Positions 18,717-27,097 of a DNA stretch of 64,000 bases are shown here, one piece after another (position 1 is the first letter of the stretch; every line of letters begins with the position of its first letter). Both the position numbers and the translations under genes were made by a program. A model generated the notes under the pieces. It searched no databases, was not told the origin of the DNA, and saw only the letters and a list, made by a program, of their open reading frames with translations. The DNA comes from Hydrogenophaga sp. BPS33 (lineage in GTDB: Bacteria > Pseudomonadota > Gammaproteobacteria > Burkholderiales > Burkholderiaceae_C): NCBI RefSeq assembly GCF_009859475.1, contig NZ_CP044549.1:3844001-3908000 (forward strand), in the 5' to 3' direction.

Positions 18717-20334
18717 GGCTCACCTCCTCCAGGGTTGTTCTTCCTCGCCGGACAAGGTCCAGCGCCTGCACCAGCAGGCGATCGGCCTCCTGGCGGTACA
18801 CCGCCTGCTTGAACGCGGTCATGCTGGCCCTGGCCACCATGAGGTCTCGCACCACGTCGCTGAGCACATGCACCTCGGCCACCACAAACCGCCCCCGGTA
18901 ACCGGTCTGGCGGCAGTGCGCGCAGCCCGCCGGCGCAGGAAGCGCAAGGGGCACGGGCAGCCCGACCGCCTCCAGCCGTTGCGCCTCTTCCTGCGTCGCG
19001 GATCGCCAGGCCAGGCAATGCGGGCACACCTGCCGCAACAAGCGTTGAACCACCACGCCATTCAGTGCGGAGGCCAGCGCAAAGGGCTCAATGCCGAAGT
19101 GCTGGAACCGCCCCAGCACGTCGAACAAGCTGTTGGCGTGCACGGTGGTGAACACGAGGTGCCCGGTCAGCGACGATTGCACCGCGATCTGTGCGGTCTC
19201 GGCATCGCGGATCTCGCCCACCAGAATCTTGTCCGGGTCGTGGCGCAGGATGGAACGCAGGCCGCTGGCGAACGTGAGGCCCTTTTGCTCGTTCACCGGG
19301 ATCTGCAGCACCCCCGGCAACTCGTATTCCACCGGATCTTCGATGGTGATGATCTTTTCCAGGCCATCGTTCACCTCGGTCAATGCCGCATAGACGGTGG
19401 TGGTCTTGCCGCTGCCCGTGGGCCCGGTGATCAGCAACATGCCATGCGGATGCCGGGCCAACTGGCGAATCCGCCCCGCAGCTTCGGGCTCGAAACCCAA
19501 CAAGTCCAGCGACACACCGCTTTGGCTGTGCCGCAGCTGGGCCTTGTCCAGCAGCCTCAAGACGGCGTCTTCGCCAAAGATGCTGGGCATGATGGACACC
19601 CGCAGGTCCACCGCATCGCCGCCATCCGATGGCGGCCAATGGATGCGACCGTCCTGCGGCCTGCGCCGTTCGGTGATGTCGAGATGCGCCATCACCTTGA
19701 TGCGCGAAATGACCTCTTCGGCCCGCTGTGCATCGGCCAGACGATCCCCCGGGGACATCACCCCGTCGAGTCGAAACTTCACCGACACGCCATGCCGATC
19801 GGTCTCGAAGTGGATGTCGCTCGCGCCCTCGGCATAGGCCCTTTCGATCGCCGCCCCCACAAACGCCACGACCGGGCTCTGCCCGCCATGGCCGATTGCC
19901 CCGGCTGCCGCCGGCGGCTTGCCTGAACCCGATCGGCCTGCCTGTTGCAGCAGCATCTGCATGTGGCCGCTACGGGCCAGGGCCAGCCGGGCCTGCGCGC
20001 TGCGCGCCAGCGACTGCGTGGCCACGTCGCTCCAGGGATCGTCGAAGAGCAGAAACGTCTGTCGGTCTACCGTCAGCCGCCACCCGGGCGGATCGCAGGG
20101 CAGCCGCACCGCCCCTGCCATGCAGGCGGCCAACTCGGCGTCGGACAGCACGGCAATGCCCTGATGGCGGCGCAACGCCCATTGCAGTGCTTCTTCCGTG
20201 CACGCGAGGCGCTCCATCAGATCCGCCATCAGATCCGCCACCCCCTTGCCAGCCATCGTCGACGCGCCACCGCGGACGTCCGTGAGGGCTTGTGCCAACG
20301 TGGCGGCATCCGGTGCGCAGTGGTTCATGAGCAT
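18697..20334 (-). CDS. gspE: GspE/PilB-type secretion ATPase
   Basis: A 545-residue hexameric ATPase that would power pseudopilus extension from the cytoplasmic face. Visible are an N1E-like domain (residues 1-130), Walker A GPTGSGKT at about 304-311, Asp box IEDPVEY, Walker B region ILVGEIRDAETA, the His box TGHLVFTTVHANS, and a zinc-binding tetracysteine (CPHC about residue 433, CAHC about 469), the hallmark of GspE/PilB rather than PilT. The start is placed at the TGATG overlap with gspF; the frame stays open far upstream but that stretch belongs to gspF. A second ATG lies two codons in. Confidence 0.92.
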   Translation of the reverse strand: MLMNHCAPDAATLAQALTDVRGGASTMAGKGVADLMADLMERLACTEEALQWALRRHQGIAVLSDAELAACMAGAVRLPCDPPGWRLTVDRQTFLLFDDPWSDVATQSLARSAQARLALARSGHMQMLLQQAGRSGSGKPPAAAGAIGHGGQSPVVAFVGAAIERAYAEGASDIHFETDRHGVSVKFRLDGVMSPGDRLADAQRAEEVISRIKVMAHLDITERRRPQDGRIHWPPSDGGDAVDLRVSIMPSIFGEDAVLRLLDKAQLRHSQSGVSLDLLGFEPEAAGRIRQLARHPHGMLLITGPTGSGKTTTVYAALTEVNDGLEKIITIEDPVEYELPGVLQIPVNEQKGLTFASGLRSILRHDPDKILVGEIRDAETAQIAVQSSLTGHLVFTTVHANSLFDVLGRFQHFGIEPFALASALNGVVVQRLLRQVCPHCLAWRSATQEEAQRLEAVGLPVPLALPAPAGCAHCRQTGYRGRFVVAEVHVLSDVVRDLMVARASMTAFKQAVYRQEADRLLVQALDLVRRGRTTLEEVSRVVGLA

Positions 20335-21527
20335 CAACCCAAACGGGTGGCCATGTCGAAGACCGGCAGGTACATCATGACCACAATGCTGCCCACCATG
20401 AGGGCCACCAGCATCAACAGCACGGGCTCCACCACGCGCGTCAAGCGCTCGACGAACAACTCGAATCTCTCGCCGTGCATGCGGGACACCACATCGGCCG
20501 CCAGATAAAAATCGCCGTTGCGCTCGGCTGCGGCCATGAGGCGCCGGCCCACTTCGTCGCAAAGGCCGGCGCCGGCCAAAGAAGGTGCCACGGCGCCACC
20601 CTGCTCTATGCGCGCCAGCGCTTGTGCCAATGCCGTTGCCGTCCGCGCCTGCAATGCCGATCGACTGGCCACGACCAGGGCCTCCGTCATGGGGTATCCG
20701 CCTCGGAGCATCAGCGCGAGGGCCTGGTACATCATGGCCAACTGAAAGTCGTCCATTCGCCTGCGCATCCACGGAATTCGCGAGGCGAGCGCCAACCCGT
20801 GCCGCCGTGCCGCCCCTCGCCACACCCACCAGGCGATGCACGCCACGACAAAGGCCACACCCGAGAAGGTCACTATCTGGTGCTGAGCAACCCATTGGCT
20901 CAGCGCCATCATCCCAGCCGTGGCACCGCTCGATCCACCCCGCAGGTTCGTGTACATCCGCGCGAAATTGGGCATCACCACCAGCAGCAGGAAGAGCGAG
21001 ATGCCCACACCCAGCGAAGTCACCAAGGCCGGATAGATCGACGCGCTGATCACTTTGCGGCGCAGTTGCTCCACGAGCGTGTCGAACTTCAAGTAGTCGC
21101 TCAACGACTGCGCCAGGTCGCTGGTGCGCTCCCCGGCGCGCACGGCAGCCACCAGGACGGCGGGCGCCTGGGGCAGTTGCTCCAACGCGTTGGACAGGGA
21201 CATGCCGTGCTGCAGACGTTCGAGCAGTTCTGCGGCCAGACCATTTGCTCGTCCGGACAGGCGCTCGCGCGCCGACAAGGTGTCCACCGCTTCCACCACC
21301 GACATGCCCGCCTGGATCAGGGTGCTCAGCTCGCGGCAGAAGAGCGCAAACTGGCTTCGAGCCGATGGGGCTGCCGCGACAGGTTTGACGGCCTTCACGC
21401 TCAACACGGTCCAACCCTGGCTGGCCAAGGTCTGGCGCAAGGCGGTTTCGGAACTGGCGGCCATGGTTTGCTCGGACACTTGCGTATCGCCCAGGCGCAT
21501 GCAGCGGACGTGGAAGAACAGGGTCAT
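20334..21527 (-). CDS. gspF: GspF/PilC-type inner-membrane platform protein
   Basis: A 397-residue polytopic protein with the two repeated GspF domains (about residues 55-180 and 260-385). Hallmarks are FCRELSTLIQAGMSVVEAV in the first and FQLAMMYQALALMLRGGYPMTEAL in the second, with hydrophobic helices near 165-190, 215-240 and 365-390. It anchors the ATPase and moves pseudopilins into the growing fibre. The ATG overlaps the upstream pseudopilin stop as ATGA, and its own stop overlaps the gspE start. The N-terminal 50 residues form the short cytoplasmic extension seen in other GspF proteins. Confidence 0.9.
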   Translation of the reverse strand: MTLFFHVRCMRLGDTQVSEQTMAASSETALRQTLASQGWTVLSVKAVKPVAAAPSARSQFALFCRELSTLIQAGMSVVEAVDTLSARERLSGRANGLAAELLERLQHGMSLSNALEQLPQAPAVLVAAVRAGERTSDLAQSLSDYLKFDTLVEQLRRKVISASIYPALVTSLGVGISLFLLLVVMPNFARMYTNLRGGSSGATAGMMALSQWVAQHQIVTFSGVAFVVACIAWWVWRGAARRHGLALASRIPWMRRRMDDFQLAMMYQALALMLRGGYPMTEALVVASRSALQARTATALAQALARIEQGGAVAPSLAGAGLCDEVGRRLMAAAERNGDFYLAADVVSRMHGERFELFVERLTRVVEPVLLMLVALMVGSIVVMMYLPVFDMATRLG

Positions 21528-22027
21528 CGCGCGGAGTCCGGTGCGGGTTGAGGTGCGGGTTGATAGACGAACTTCCAGTCGCTGTAGCGCTCGGCCCGGG
21601 CCAAGCCCAAGGCGTCGAGCGCTGCGCCCGCCGAACGGATGGGCGCCAGATCGCTTCGGCTGAAGATGCCTGCCACGCCACCGTCTGGCGCGGGCACCAA
21701 GCCCCACTCACCGCCTCTTGTGATGGGGTCCGCGTACGCCTTGCGCAAGTGGCGCTGCAGGTTGACGAAGCGTTTGTCATCGGTGAGTGCGTCCAACGAC
21801 GGTGGCCAGCGCTTGACGCTACCGGGAGACCGCTCGTGGTAGGCACCGATGGCCGCCACGTACGCCGCACCGATGCGCAGCAATGCGGCCTCCCGCTCCC
21901 GCTGCGCCTGCTGGGACACCACGGCCATGACCTGCTGGGTCGCCAGCGCCACCATGAACAGCGCCGCCAGCGCCACCACCAGCGTGAAACCACCCTGCTC
22001 GGAACGCGAGGACACGGAACGGCTCAT
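21524..22027 (-). CDS. Pseudopilin lacking Glu5 (possible tip/GspK-like subunit)
   Basis: A 167-residue protein with a class III (prepilin) signal: SEQGG then FTLVVALAALFMVAL. Cleavage would leave Phe1, but position 5 is Val instead of the Glu that other pseudopilins need to neighbour the next N-terminus. Among known pseudopilins GspK, the tip subunit, lacks Glu5, so a capping role is a reasonable inference even though the protein is shorter than GspK. The start MSRSVSS at 22027 is preferred over one 17 codons upstream because it gives a normal short prepilin leader. It is followed directly by gspF (ATGA overlap). Confidence 0.75.
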   Translation of the reverse strand: MSRSVSSRSEQGGFTLVVALAALFMVALATQQVMAVVSQQAQREREAALLRIGAAYVAAIGAYHERSPGSVKRWPPSLDALTDDKRFVNLQRHLRKAYADPITRGGEWGLVPAPDGGVAGIFSRSDLAPIRSAGAALDALGLARAERYSDWKFVYQPAPQPAPDSAR

Positions 22028-22031
22028 CTCG

Positions 22032-22439
22032 TCACCATTGCTGAAAATCCGTGCCGTCCTTGGACCGGCCCGTCGCACCGCTTTTCACGTCGTACACGGC
22101 ATTCGACGCACCGAGACTGGGCGGCAGGACGACCCAGGTGTCTGCGCGCTGGGTGACCGGGTCTTGCGGAATGGCGCGCAGGTAGCGCTGCTCCACCAGC
22201 TCGGGCAGGGATTTCGGGTAGCGGCCCTTGTCGCGGTAGAACTGGTCGATGGCCTGGCGCATGCCCACGAGATTCTGGCGCAGCACGGTCTCGCGCGCGT
22301 CGTCCACGCGGTCCAGGTACAGGGGCGTGACGATGCCGGCCAACACGGCGAGCACCGCCAGCACCACCAGCAGCTCGATGAGCGTGAAGCCATGGTCATG
22401 GCCATGGCGGTGGGCTGCGCGGGATCTACCACGATGCAT
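22032..22439 (-). CDS. Major-type pseudopilin (GspG-like), second copy
   Basis: A 135-residue pseudopilin. The leader is His/Arg-rich and is followed by HGFTLIELLVVLAVLAVLAG, with Glu5 present. The body contains RQNLVGMRQAIDQFYRDKGRYPKSLPELV and IPQDPVT, the pattern of GspG proteins. Two ATG codons are possible (22451 and 22439); both overlap the end of the preceding pseudopilin gene by 14-26 bases. Cleavage by a prepilin peptidase encoded elsewhere is needed, since none is in this operon. The C-terminal acidic calcium loop typical of GspG is not obvious. Confidence 0.82.
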   Translation of the reverse strand: MHRGRSRAAHRHGHDHGFTLIELLVVLAVLAVLAGIVTPLYLDRVDDARETVLRQNLVGMRQAIDQFYRDKGRYPKSLPELVEQRYLRAIPQDPVTQRADTWVVLPPSLGASNAVYDVKSGATGRSKDGTDFQQW

Positions 22440-22935
22440 AAGGTGTTCCATCCAGGGCCATGGCGTCGGAAGACGAGCGCACGTCGAACACGTCCGCGCC
22501 GGGTGCCGGGCGGTCTGGCGGCGACGCGTAGCTGCGCAGGCGCCAGGTCTGTTCCGCGGGAAGGTCGGCCGGCGCGAACGGGTCGCGCGGAATCTGCCGC
22601 AGGAAGTACAGGCGGCGAGCAGCGCTCGGCGCGCTGGCATCGTCGACACCGGACACGAGCACGTCCAGGGTCGGCGGGTAGCCCGAGGCAGGCGCCTCGG
22701 CCGCTACCGCACCGCGCGCGGCCTGGGCCTTGTACGCGTCGATGCCATCGCGGATCTCCCACAAGGCACGCCGCAGCTCGCGCTCCTTCTGCGAGACCAC
22801 CAGGGTTTCGCCCAACGGCAGGACCGCCGCGGCCAGGATGCCGAGAATGCCCATGACGACCAACAGCTCGATCAGGGTGAAGCCACACTGGCGCAACGAC
22901 GGGTACATGGCGAGGTGCATGCGAGAAAACATCAT
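22426..22935 (-). CDS. Pseudopilin (GspG-like), first copy
   Basis: A 169-residue pseudopilin with the prepilin signal QCGFTLIELLVVMGILGILAA, Glu5 intact. The body has RRALWEIRDGIDAYKAQA and YFLRQIPRDPFAP, matching the GspG/PulG fold. It starts seven bases after the secretin stop and overlaps the next pseudopilin gene at its end. Two GspG-like subunits and a Glu5-less one make a minimal pseudopilus set, smaller than the five of classical type II systems. Confidence 0.82.
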   Translation of the reverse strand: MMFSRMHLAMYPSLRQCGFTLIELLVVMGILGILAAAVLPLGETLVVSQKERELRRALWEIRDGIDAYKAQAARGAVAAEAPASGYPPTLDVLVSGVDDASAPSAARRLYFLRQIPRDPFAPADLPAEQTWRLRSYASPPDRPAPGADVFDVRSSSDAMALDGTPYASW

Positions 22936-22942
22936 TCGCCAC

Positions 22943-25246
22943 TCACTCGATCTGCAGCTTGAACGCGGGCTTGTTCGCCGCGGGCACCACCCCGCTGAGG
23001 CCCAGCGGGTCTACCGTCTCAAGGCGCACTTCGGCCGCACCCGCCCGCAGGGCCTTGAAACGGATGAGCATCACGTCACCTTCGCCGCGCACGCCCTTGT
23101 CCGCGCCGCTGAGTACCCCCACGCTGATGCGGCCACCCGGAGCATTCACCGCGTGGGTGAAACTGCTGGGCGCGGGGGATTGCTTGAAGTAGTCCCCTTC
23201 GGCCACGCCCACCACTTGCAGCGTGTCGCTTGAAAACCCCACCGACAGCGGCAGGCCCGCCAGGGGCACGCCCGAAGTGGCATGCAAGGCGAGAGCAAAG
23301 GTGTCGCCGGCCTTCACTTGTGGTGGCCCGGTGAACTTCAAATCCAGACCGCTTGCAAGCGCGGGTGGTTGCGCCGCCGTCGCGCGGGCCGACGCAGTTG
23401 GTGCGGCCGATGAGGCAGTTCCAGATGAAGCCGCCGACGCCACCCGCATGGCAGGTGATGGCCGCAACCGCGTGAAGCTCTCGGTACCGACCCACATCTC
23501 GGCCATGGCCACATCCGGCCGCGCCGCACTGCGCAAAATGCGGGGCGTGATGGCCAGGACCAGCTCCGTGCGCTGCACGTCGTCCTTCTGGCTGGAGAAC
23601 AGGCGCCCGGCCAGTGGCAGATCGCCCAGGCCCGGCACCCGGTTGGCGTTGGTGCGGTCTTCGTTGCTGATGAGCCCGCCCAGCAGCTGGGTTTCGCCAT
23701 CGCGCAAACGCAGTTGCGTGTTGGCATTGCGCGTGCCGATGCGGTATGCAACCGAGCCTCCAGCGGTGCGCACCTCACCCGCCAACGAACTCACCTCCAG
23801 CCCGAGCTTGATGGTCACGTCATCGTCCGGCGACACGATGGGTTCTACCTCCAGCTTCAGGCCCACGTCCAGGTAGTTCACGTTCTCGGACACAAAACCG
23901 CCGGTGCCAGCCGTGGTCGTGATCACAGGCACCTTGTCGCCAATCAGGATGGTCGCCTTCTCGCGGCTGCGCGAACGGATGCGCGGATTGGCCAGCGTGT
24001 TGAAGTCGCCCACTTCGCGCCGCAGGTTGATCAACAAGCCGGCCACGCTCACGCCCACCCGGCCGGAATTGAGGCTGCGCACGCTGTCCACGGTCAACCC
24101 GGTCTGGCCTGGCAGCGGCAAAGGTGTCAACGCCAAGGAACTCGGGAAGTGGATGCCCAGCTCGGTCAGGCGCGTGGTTTTCACCTCCAGCACCTCCACC
24201 TCCAGCATCACCTCCGCCTCGCCCAGATCGTGCAAGGCCACCAGCCGCTCGGCCAGCGCGACGATGTCGGGCGACTCGCGCAACGCCAGAAAGTTGGCCC
24301 GCTCGTCCACAAAAGGCGGCTGAATACGCAGCATGGTTTGCAGCAACGAGGCCGTGGACTTCGCCTGGGCGTGCGCCAGATGAAACACGCGGATCACCTG
24401 CTCGCGGTGTTCCTTGTGCTTCTCCGGCGTGTTCGGGTACACCAGCACCGTCTTCGGGTCGACGATGCGGCGCGACAACTGGTAGGCGCTCAGCACCAGG
24501 TCCAACGCGTCCTCCACCCGCGTGGAGCGGATGAACACACTCGCGCGCTGGTCCATCTGCACATCGCGGTCCACCACGAAGTTGATGCCACTGCCATCGC
24601 GCAGGGCCTCCAGCAGAAACGACAAAGGCGCATCCCGAAAGTCCAGGCTGATGGGCCGCGTTTCTGCCAAGGCGAGCCGGTGGGCGGACGCACCTGCTTC
24701 CAGGCGTTGCTCGGTCTCCAGTTGCCGCTTGAGCGACAACAATTCGGCGTGGCGCGGGGCCACGGCCAGCGTGCCTTCGAGGGTGCGCAAAGCGGCCTCC
24801 TTCTGCCCGCTCTGCATCTGTTGGCGCGCAACCTCCAGCGTGTTCTGCACATGCCGCTCGTTGCGCAAGTCGGCCAACAAATCGGCCACGCGCGGGTTCT
24901 CCGGCTCCAGCTTGCGCGCGCGCTCCAGCACCTCGACGGCGGCGTCCAGCCGACCCTGCATGCGCTCCTGAACCGCCTGGGCCACCAGGCGCGCCACCAC
25001 GTCGCCGCGCGTGGCATGCAAGCCGGCGCGCAACAAGGCGCTGTCCGGGTAGCGTGCAACGCCCTCCTTCAAAGTCGCCAGCGCCGATTCGTACTGGCCT
25101 TCGCGCAGTTGCGTGCTGGCCTCTTCGCGAATGCGTTGCTGTGCGCATCCGGCCAGGCCAATGGCCAAGACCCACATCGCCACCACCCACTTGAAACGGG
25201 CGACCCTCTGCCGCCACCTGTCGCTCGTCGTCATCAATCGGTTCAC
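22943..25246 (-). CDS. gspD: Secretin lipoprotein with N-terminal TPR and C-terminal cohesin-like domain
   Basis: A 767-residue outer-membrane channel subunit. It has a lipoprotein signal with lipobox LAGC (Cys34), TPR-like repeats (about residues 40-190), an STN-like domain (ISLDFRDAPLSFLLEALRD, about 205-270), a secretin_N region, and the secretin core ending in VPGLGDLPLAGRLFSS and RTELVLAITPRIL (about 360-590). After an Ala-rich linker the last 130 residues look like a cohesin-type beta sandwich (GDTFALALHATSGVPLAGLP). Such a secretin-cohesin fusion occurs in some type II-like systems. The start GTG overlaps the upstream stop as GTGA; an ATG four codons inside is an alternative. Lipidation would make it self-piloting. 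Confidence 0.88.
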   Translation of the reverse strand: MNRLMTTSDRWRQRVARFKWVVAMWVLAIGLAGCAQQRIREEASTQLREGQYESALATLKEGVARYPDSALLRAGLHATRGDVVARLVAQAVQERMQGRLDAAVEVLERARKLEPENPRVADLLADLRNERHVQNTLEVARQQMQSGQKEAALRTLEGTLAVAPRHAELLSLKRQLETEQRLEAGASAHRLALAETRPISLDFRDAPLSFLLEALRDGSGINFVVDRDVQMDQRASVFIRSTRVEDALDLVLSAYQLSRRIVDPKTVLVYPNTPEKHKEHREQVIRVFHLAHAQAKSTASLLQTMLRIQPPFVDERANFLALRESPDIVALAERLVALHDLGEAEVMLEVEVLEVKTTRLTELGIHFPSSLALTPLPLPGQTGLTVDSVRSLNSGRVGVSVAGLLINLRREVGDFNTLANPRIRSRSREKATILIGDKVPVITTTAGTGGFVSENVNYLDVGLKLEVEPIVSPDDDVTIKLGLEVSSLAGEVRTAGGSVAYRIGTRNANTQLRLRDGETQLLGGLISNEDRTNANRVPGLGDLPLAGRLFSSQKDDVQRTELVLAITPRILRSAARPDVAMAEMWVGTESFTRLRPSPAMRVASAASSGTASSAAPTASARATAAQPPALASGLDLKFTGPPQVKAGDTFALALHATSGVPLAGLPLSVGFSSDTLQVVGVAEGDYFKQSPAPSSFTHAVNAPGGRISVGVLSGADKGVRGEGDVMLIRFKALRAGAAEVRLETVDPLGLSGVVPAANKPAFKLQIE

Positions 25247-26181
25247 CGGGTTTCAAAACGAGGCATTGCGGGCAAGCTCAGTTGCACCATGCCCTGCGTC
25301 TGGGGGTTGAGCAGCGTCACGCTCTGCTTGCTCATACGTTCCACGCGAAAGCCTTTGCCAACGTCCTTGCCGGCTTCCAGTCGCGCGGGTGTGCCATCGG
25401 CCCATTGGGCGAGCACGACTGTGCGGCCGTCGGGGGCCAGCATGCGGCCGGCAAACCGCAGGCTGGGCGTGGGCTCGTGGGGCACGATCGGAGCCACCAC
25501 CACGGGCGCTGCGACCACCACGGCAGGCGGCGCGGATCGCGGCAACGGCACCGGTAGCTGAAAGGGGTCTCGCGGCGCCAACGTGAGCGCGGCCCGTTGC
25601 CCCAGTGAGCCGACGGTGTTTGCCGCTGCGGTAGATGCTGCGTCCGGGTCTTGAACCGGCAGCACCCATACCGACTGCATGTCGAGCCCAGAGCCACCCA
25701 TGCTCCCTTGGGCGTTCTGAATACGAAGATTGGCCACCGACAAGGCCGGAAAATGCTCTTGCATCGCCGCCTGCCAGGCCTTCAAAGCACCGTGCGATCC
25801 CGTGGCCGACACCTCCAGCGTCACCTTGCCCCAGGCGCGCTCGGTCGCGGCGGTGTGGGCCACCGTCAACGAGCGCAGGAGCACGCCGCCTGCGTCGGCC
25901 GATGCGCCGGCGAACTGCAGCACCTCGTCGACTGCCATTCGTTGCGGCCATTGCGCGGGTTGTGTTGCGCCGTCTGCATGGGGCAAATGCTCGCCCGTGC
26001 GTGGGTCAACCGCTGGACCTGCGGCAAGCGCCGCCAACGCCTGGCGTGCCTCAAGCGCTTGCTGCACGGCCTGCGTTTGCGCGCGCTGCGTGTGAAGCAC
26101 CGCCCACGCGCATGCCGTTGAGACAGCCAGCACCACAGCGGCCGCCAGGGGTGCGGCCCACCAAGACATGTTGTGCTTCAC
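25243..26181 (-). CDS. PilO-PilP-like (GspM-GspC-like) fused assembly protein
   Basis: A 312-residue bitopic inner-membrane protein. One helix (about residues 8-28) is followed by a short coiled coil, then a PilO/GspM-like alpha/beta domain (about 75-175), a Pro/Val-rich linker containing APRDPFQLP, and a C-terminal domain (SLRFAGRMLAPDGRTVVLAQW to SKQSVTLLNPQTQGMVQL) with the pattern of the PilP/GspC homology region. In other systems these are two proteins that align the inner platform with the secretin; here they appear joined. It overlaps the genes on both sides by four bases. Domain calls come from pattern reading and need a profile search. Confidence 0.6.
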   Translation of the reverse strand: MKHNMSWWAAPLAAAVVLAVSTACAWAVLHTQRAQTQAVQQALEARQALAALAAGPAVDPRTGEHLPHADGATQPAQWPQRMAVDEVLQFAGASADAGGVLLRSLTVAHTAATERAWGKVTLEVSATGSHGALKAWQAAMQEHFPALSVANLRIQNAQGSMGGSGLDMQSVWVLPVQDPDAASTAAANTVGSLGQRAALTLAPRDPFQLPVPLPRSAPPAVVVAAPVVVAPIVPHEPTPSLRFAGRMLAPDGRTVVLAQWADGTPARLEAGKDVGKGFRVERMSKQSVTLLNPQTQGMVQLSLPAMPRFETR

Positions 26182-26942
26182 GGTGCGACGAAGGCGGGGA
26201 GCGGCGGAGATTCCCGCCTGAAATAGGCTTTGTCGTAGCTGGGTGTGATGCTCAAGCCGTATTTAAATAGGGCATCGGCAAAATTCCGCCGAGCCGGATC
26301 GGCATCGATACGGGTCGGGTGCCACGGCGAATCTTTCATTTCTGTGATTGCGGGATTATCCATCCCGTAGGTTTCTGGAAAAAGATATTGCCGAACCTGC
26401 AGATAATAACCCATATCCCCGTACCGCTCATATTCAAGCATTAGTGCTTTGTCATCGTGCTGAATACTCTTGGTCGCCATCAATGCAAGCAGTTCCTTTG
26501 ACACTTTATGGTCTTGCTGCCAAAACCAAACGGGGCGCAACGAGAGGCATTTCTGCTTGTATAGAGAGGTGCCGAAATCGTCTTTGGCAAGGATCGGGGT
26601 CGTCTTGCACAGATCCCATTTGTACTCAACATTATTAATGCCATTCACTTTCATTGTGATGTCCAGAACGGATTTCAGCTGGTTACCATCCAACTGCGCA
26701 AGCTGTACATCTCGAAATTCAACTGCGGCGTAGCCCTTTCCAGGAAACACTGACGTACGCAGAACCTCCCACTTCCCTGGAGGCAGTGGAACCTCAGCAA
26801 AAACGCTCTTGTTGCTTGGGGTATTAAAAGCCACACGGTTTTCCACTATATCCCCAGCGGTTTGTGCCCCAACACTTGCAGACATCAAAATGCCCACCAA
26901 GACCAACATCAACCGACCTCCACCCTGGATTATCTTGATCAT
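26178..26942 (-). CDS. Secreted protein of unknown function leading the secretion operon
   Basis: A 254-residue protein with a clear Sec signal peptide (hydrophobic LMLVLVGILMSASVGA, probable cleavage before QTAGD). The mature part has two cysteines (WDLC and YKQKC) that could pair, and is rich in aromatic residues. I recognise no family. Its stop overlaps the start of the PilO-PilP-like gene as ATGA, so it is translationally coupled to the secretion operon. Base composition is clearly more AT-rich than in the genes after it, suggesting separate acquisition. It could be a substrate, an accessory periplasmic factor or an immunity-type protein; the sequence does not decide. Confidence 0.75.
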   Translation of the reverse strand: MIKIIQGGGRLMLVLVGILMSASVGAQTAGDIVENRVAFNTPSNKSVFAEVPLPPGKWEVLRTSVFPGKGYAAVEFRDVQLAQLDGNQLKSVLDITMKVNGINNVEYKWDLCKTTPILAKDDFGTSLYKQKCLSLRPVWFWQQDHKVSKELLALMATKSIQHDDKALMLEYERYGDMGYYLQVRQYLFPETYGMDNPAITEMKDSPWHPTRIDADPARRNFADALFKYGLSITPSYDKAYFRRESPPLPAFVAP

Positions 26943-26978
26943 TTATAAATCCAAAAACGTTTAAAACCTGAAATCGAA

Positions 26979-26992
26979 GCACGATCTCGTGC
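26979..26992. promoter_or_regulatory. Palindrome upstream of the secretion operon
   Basis: GCACGA-TC-TCGTGC, a perfect 6-bp inverted repeat with a 2-base centre, 37 bases upstream of the first operon gene. The flanks AATC and GATT extend the symmetry imperfectly. The centre is too short for an RNA hairpin of this stem, so a protein-binding site is more likely than a terminator. The rest of the 155-base AT-rich gap shows no clear promoter. Confidence 0.35.
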
Positions 26993-27097
26993 GATTAAGT
27001 CATATTCAAAATACTCTCAAATTACACACCTCCCTTCAACAATCAAGTTCCATGTCAACACCACAATTTAACCGAGCGCCCCCTCACCGCCCCGCAC

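Noticed and set aside
18697..21993. A possible 1098-residue fusion of GspE with an N-terminal domain
   Set aside because: The extra length is the gspF coding region read in another frame. The true start is the TGATG overlap with the gspF stop.
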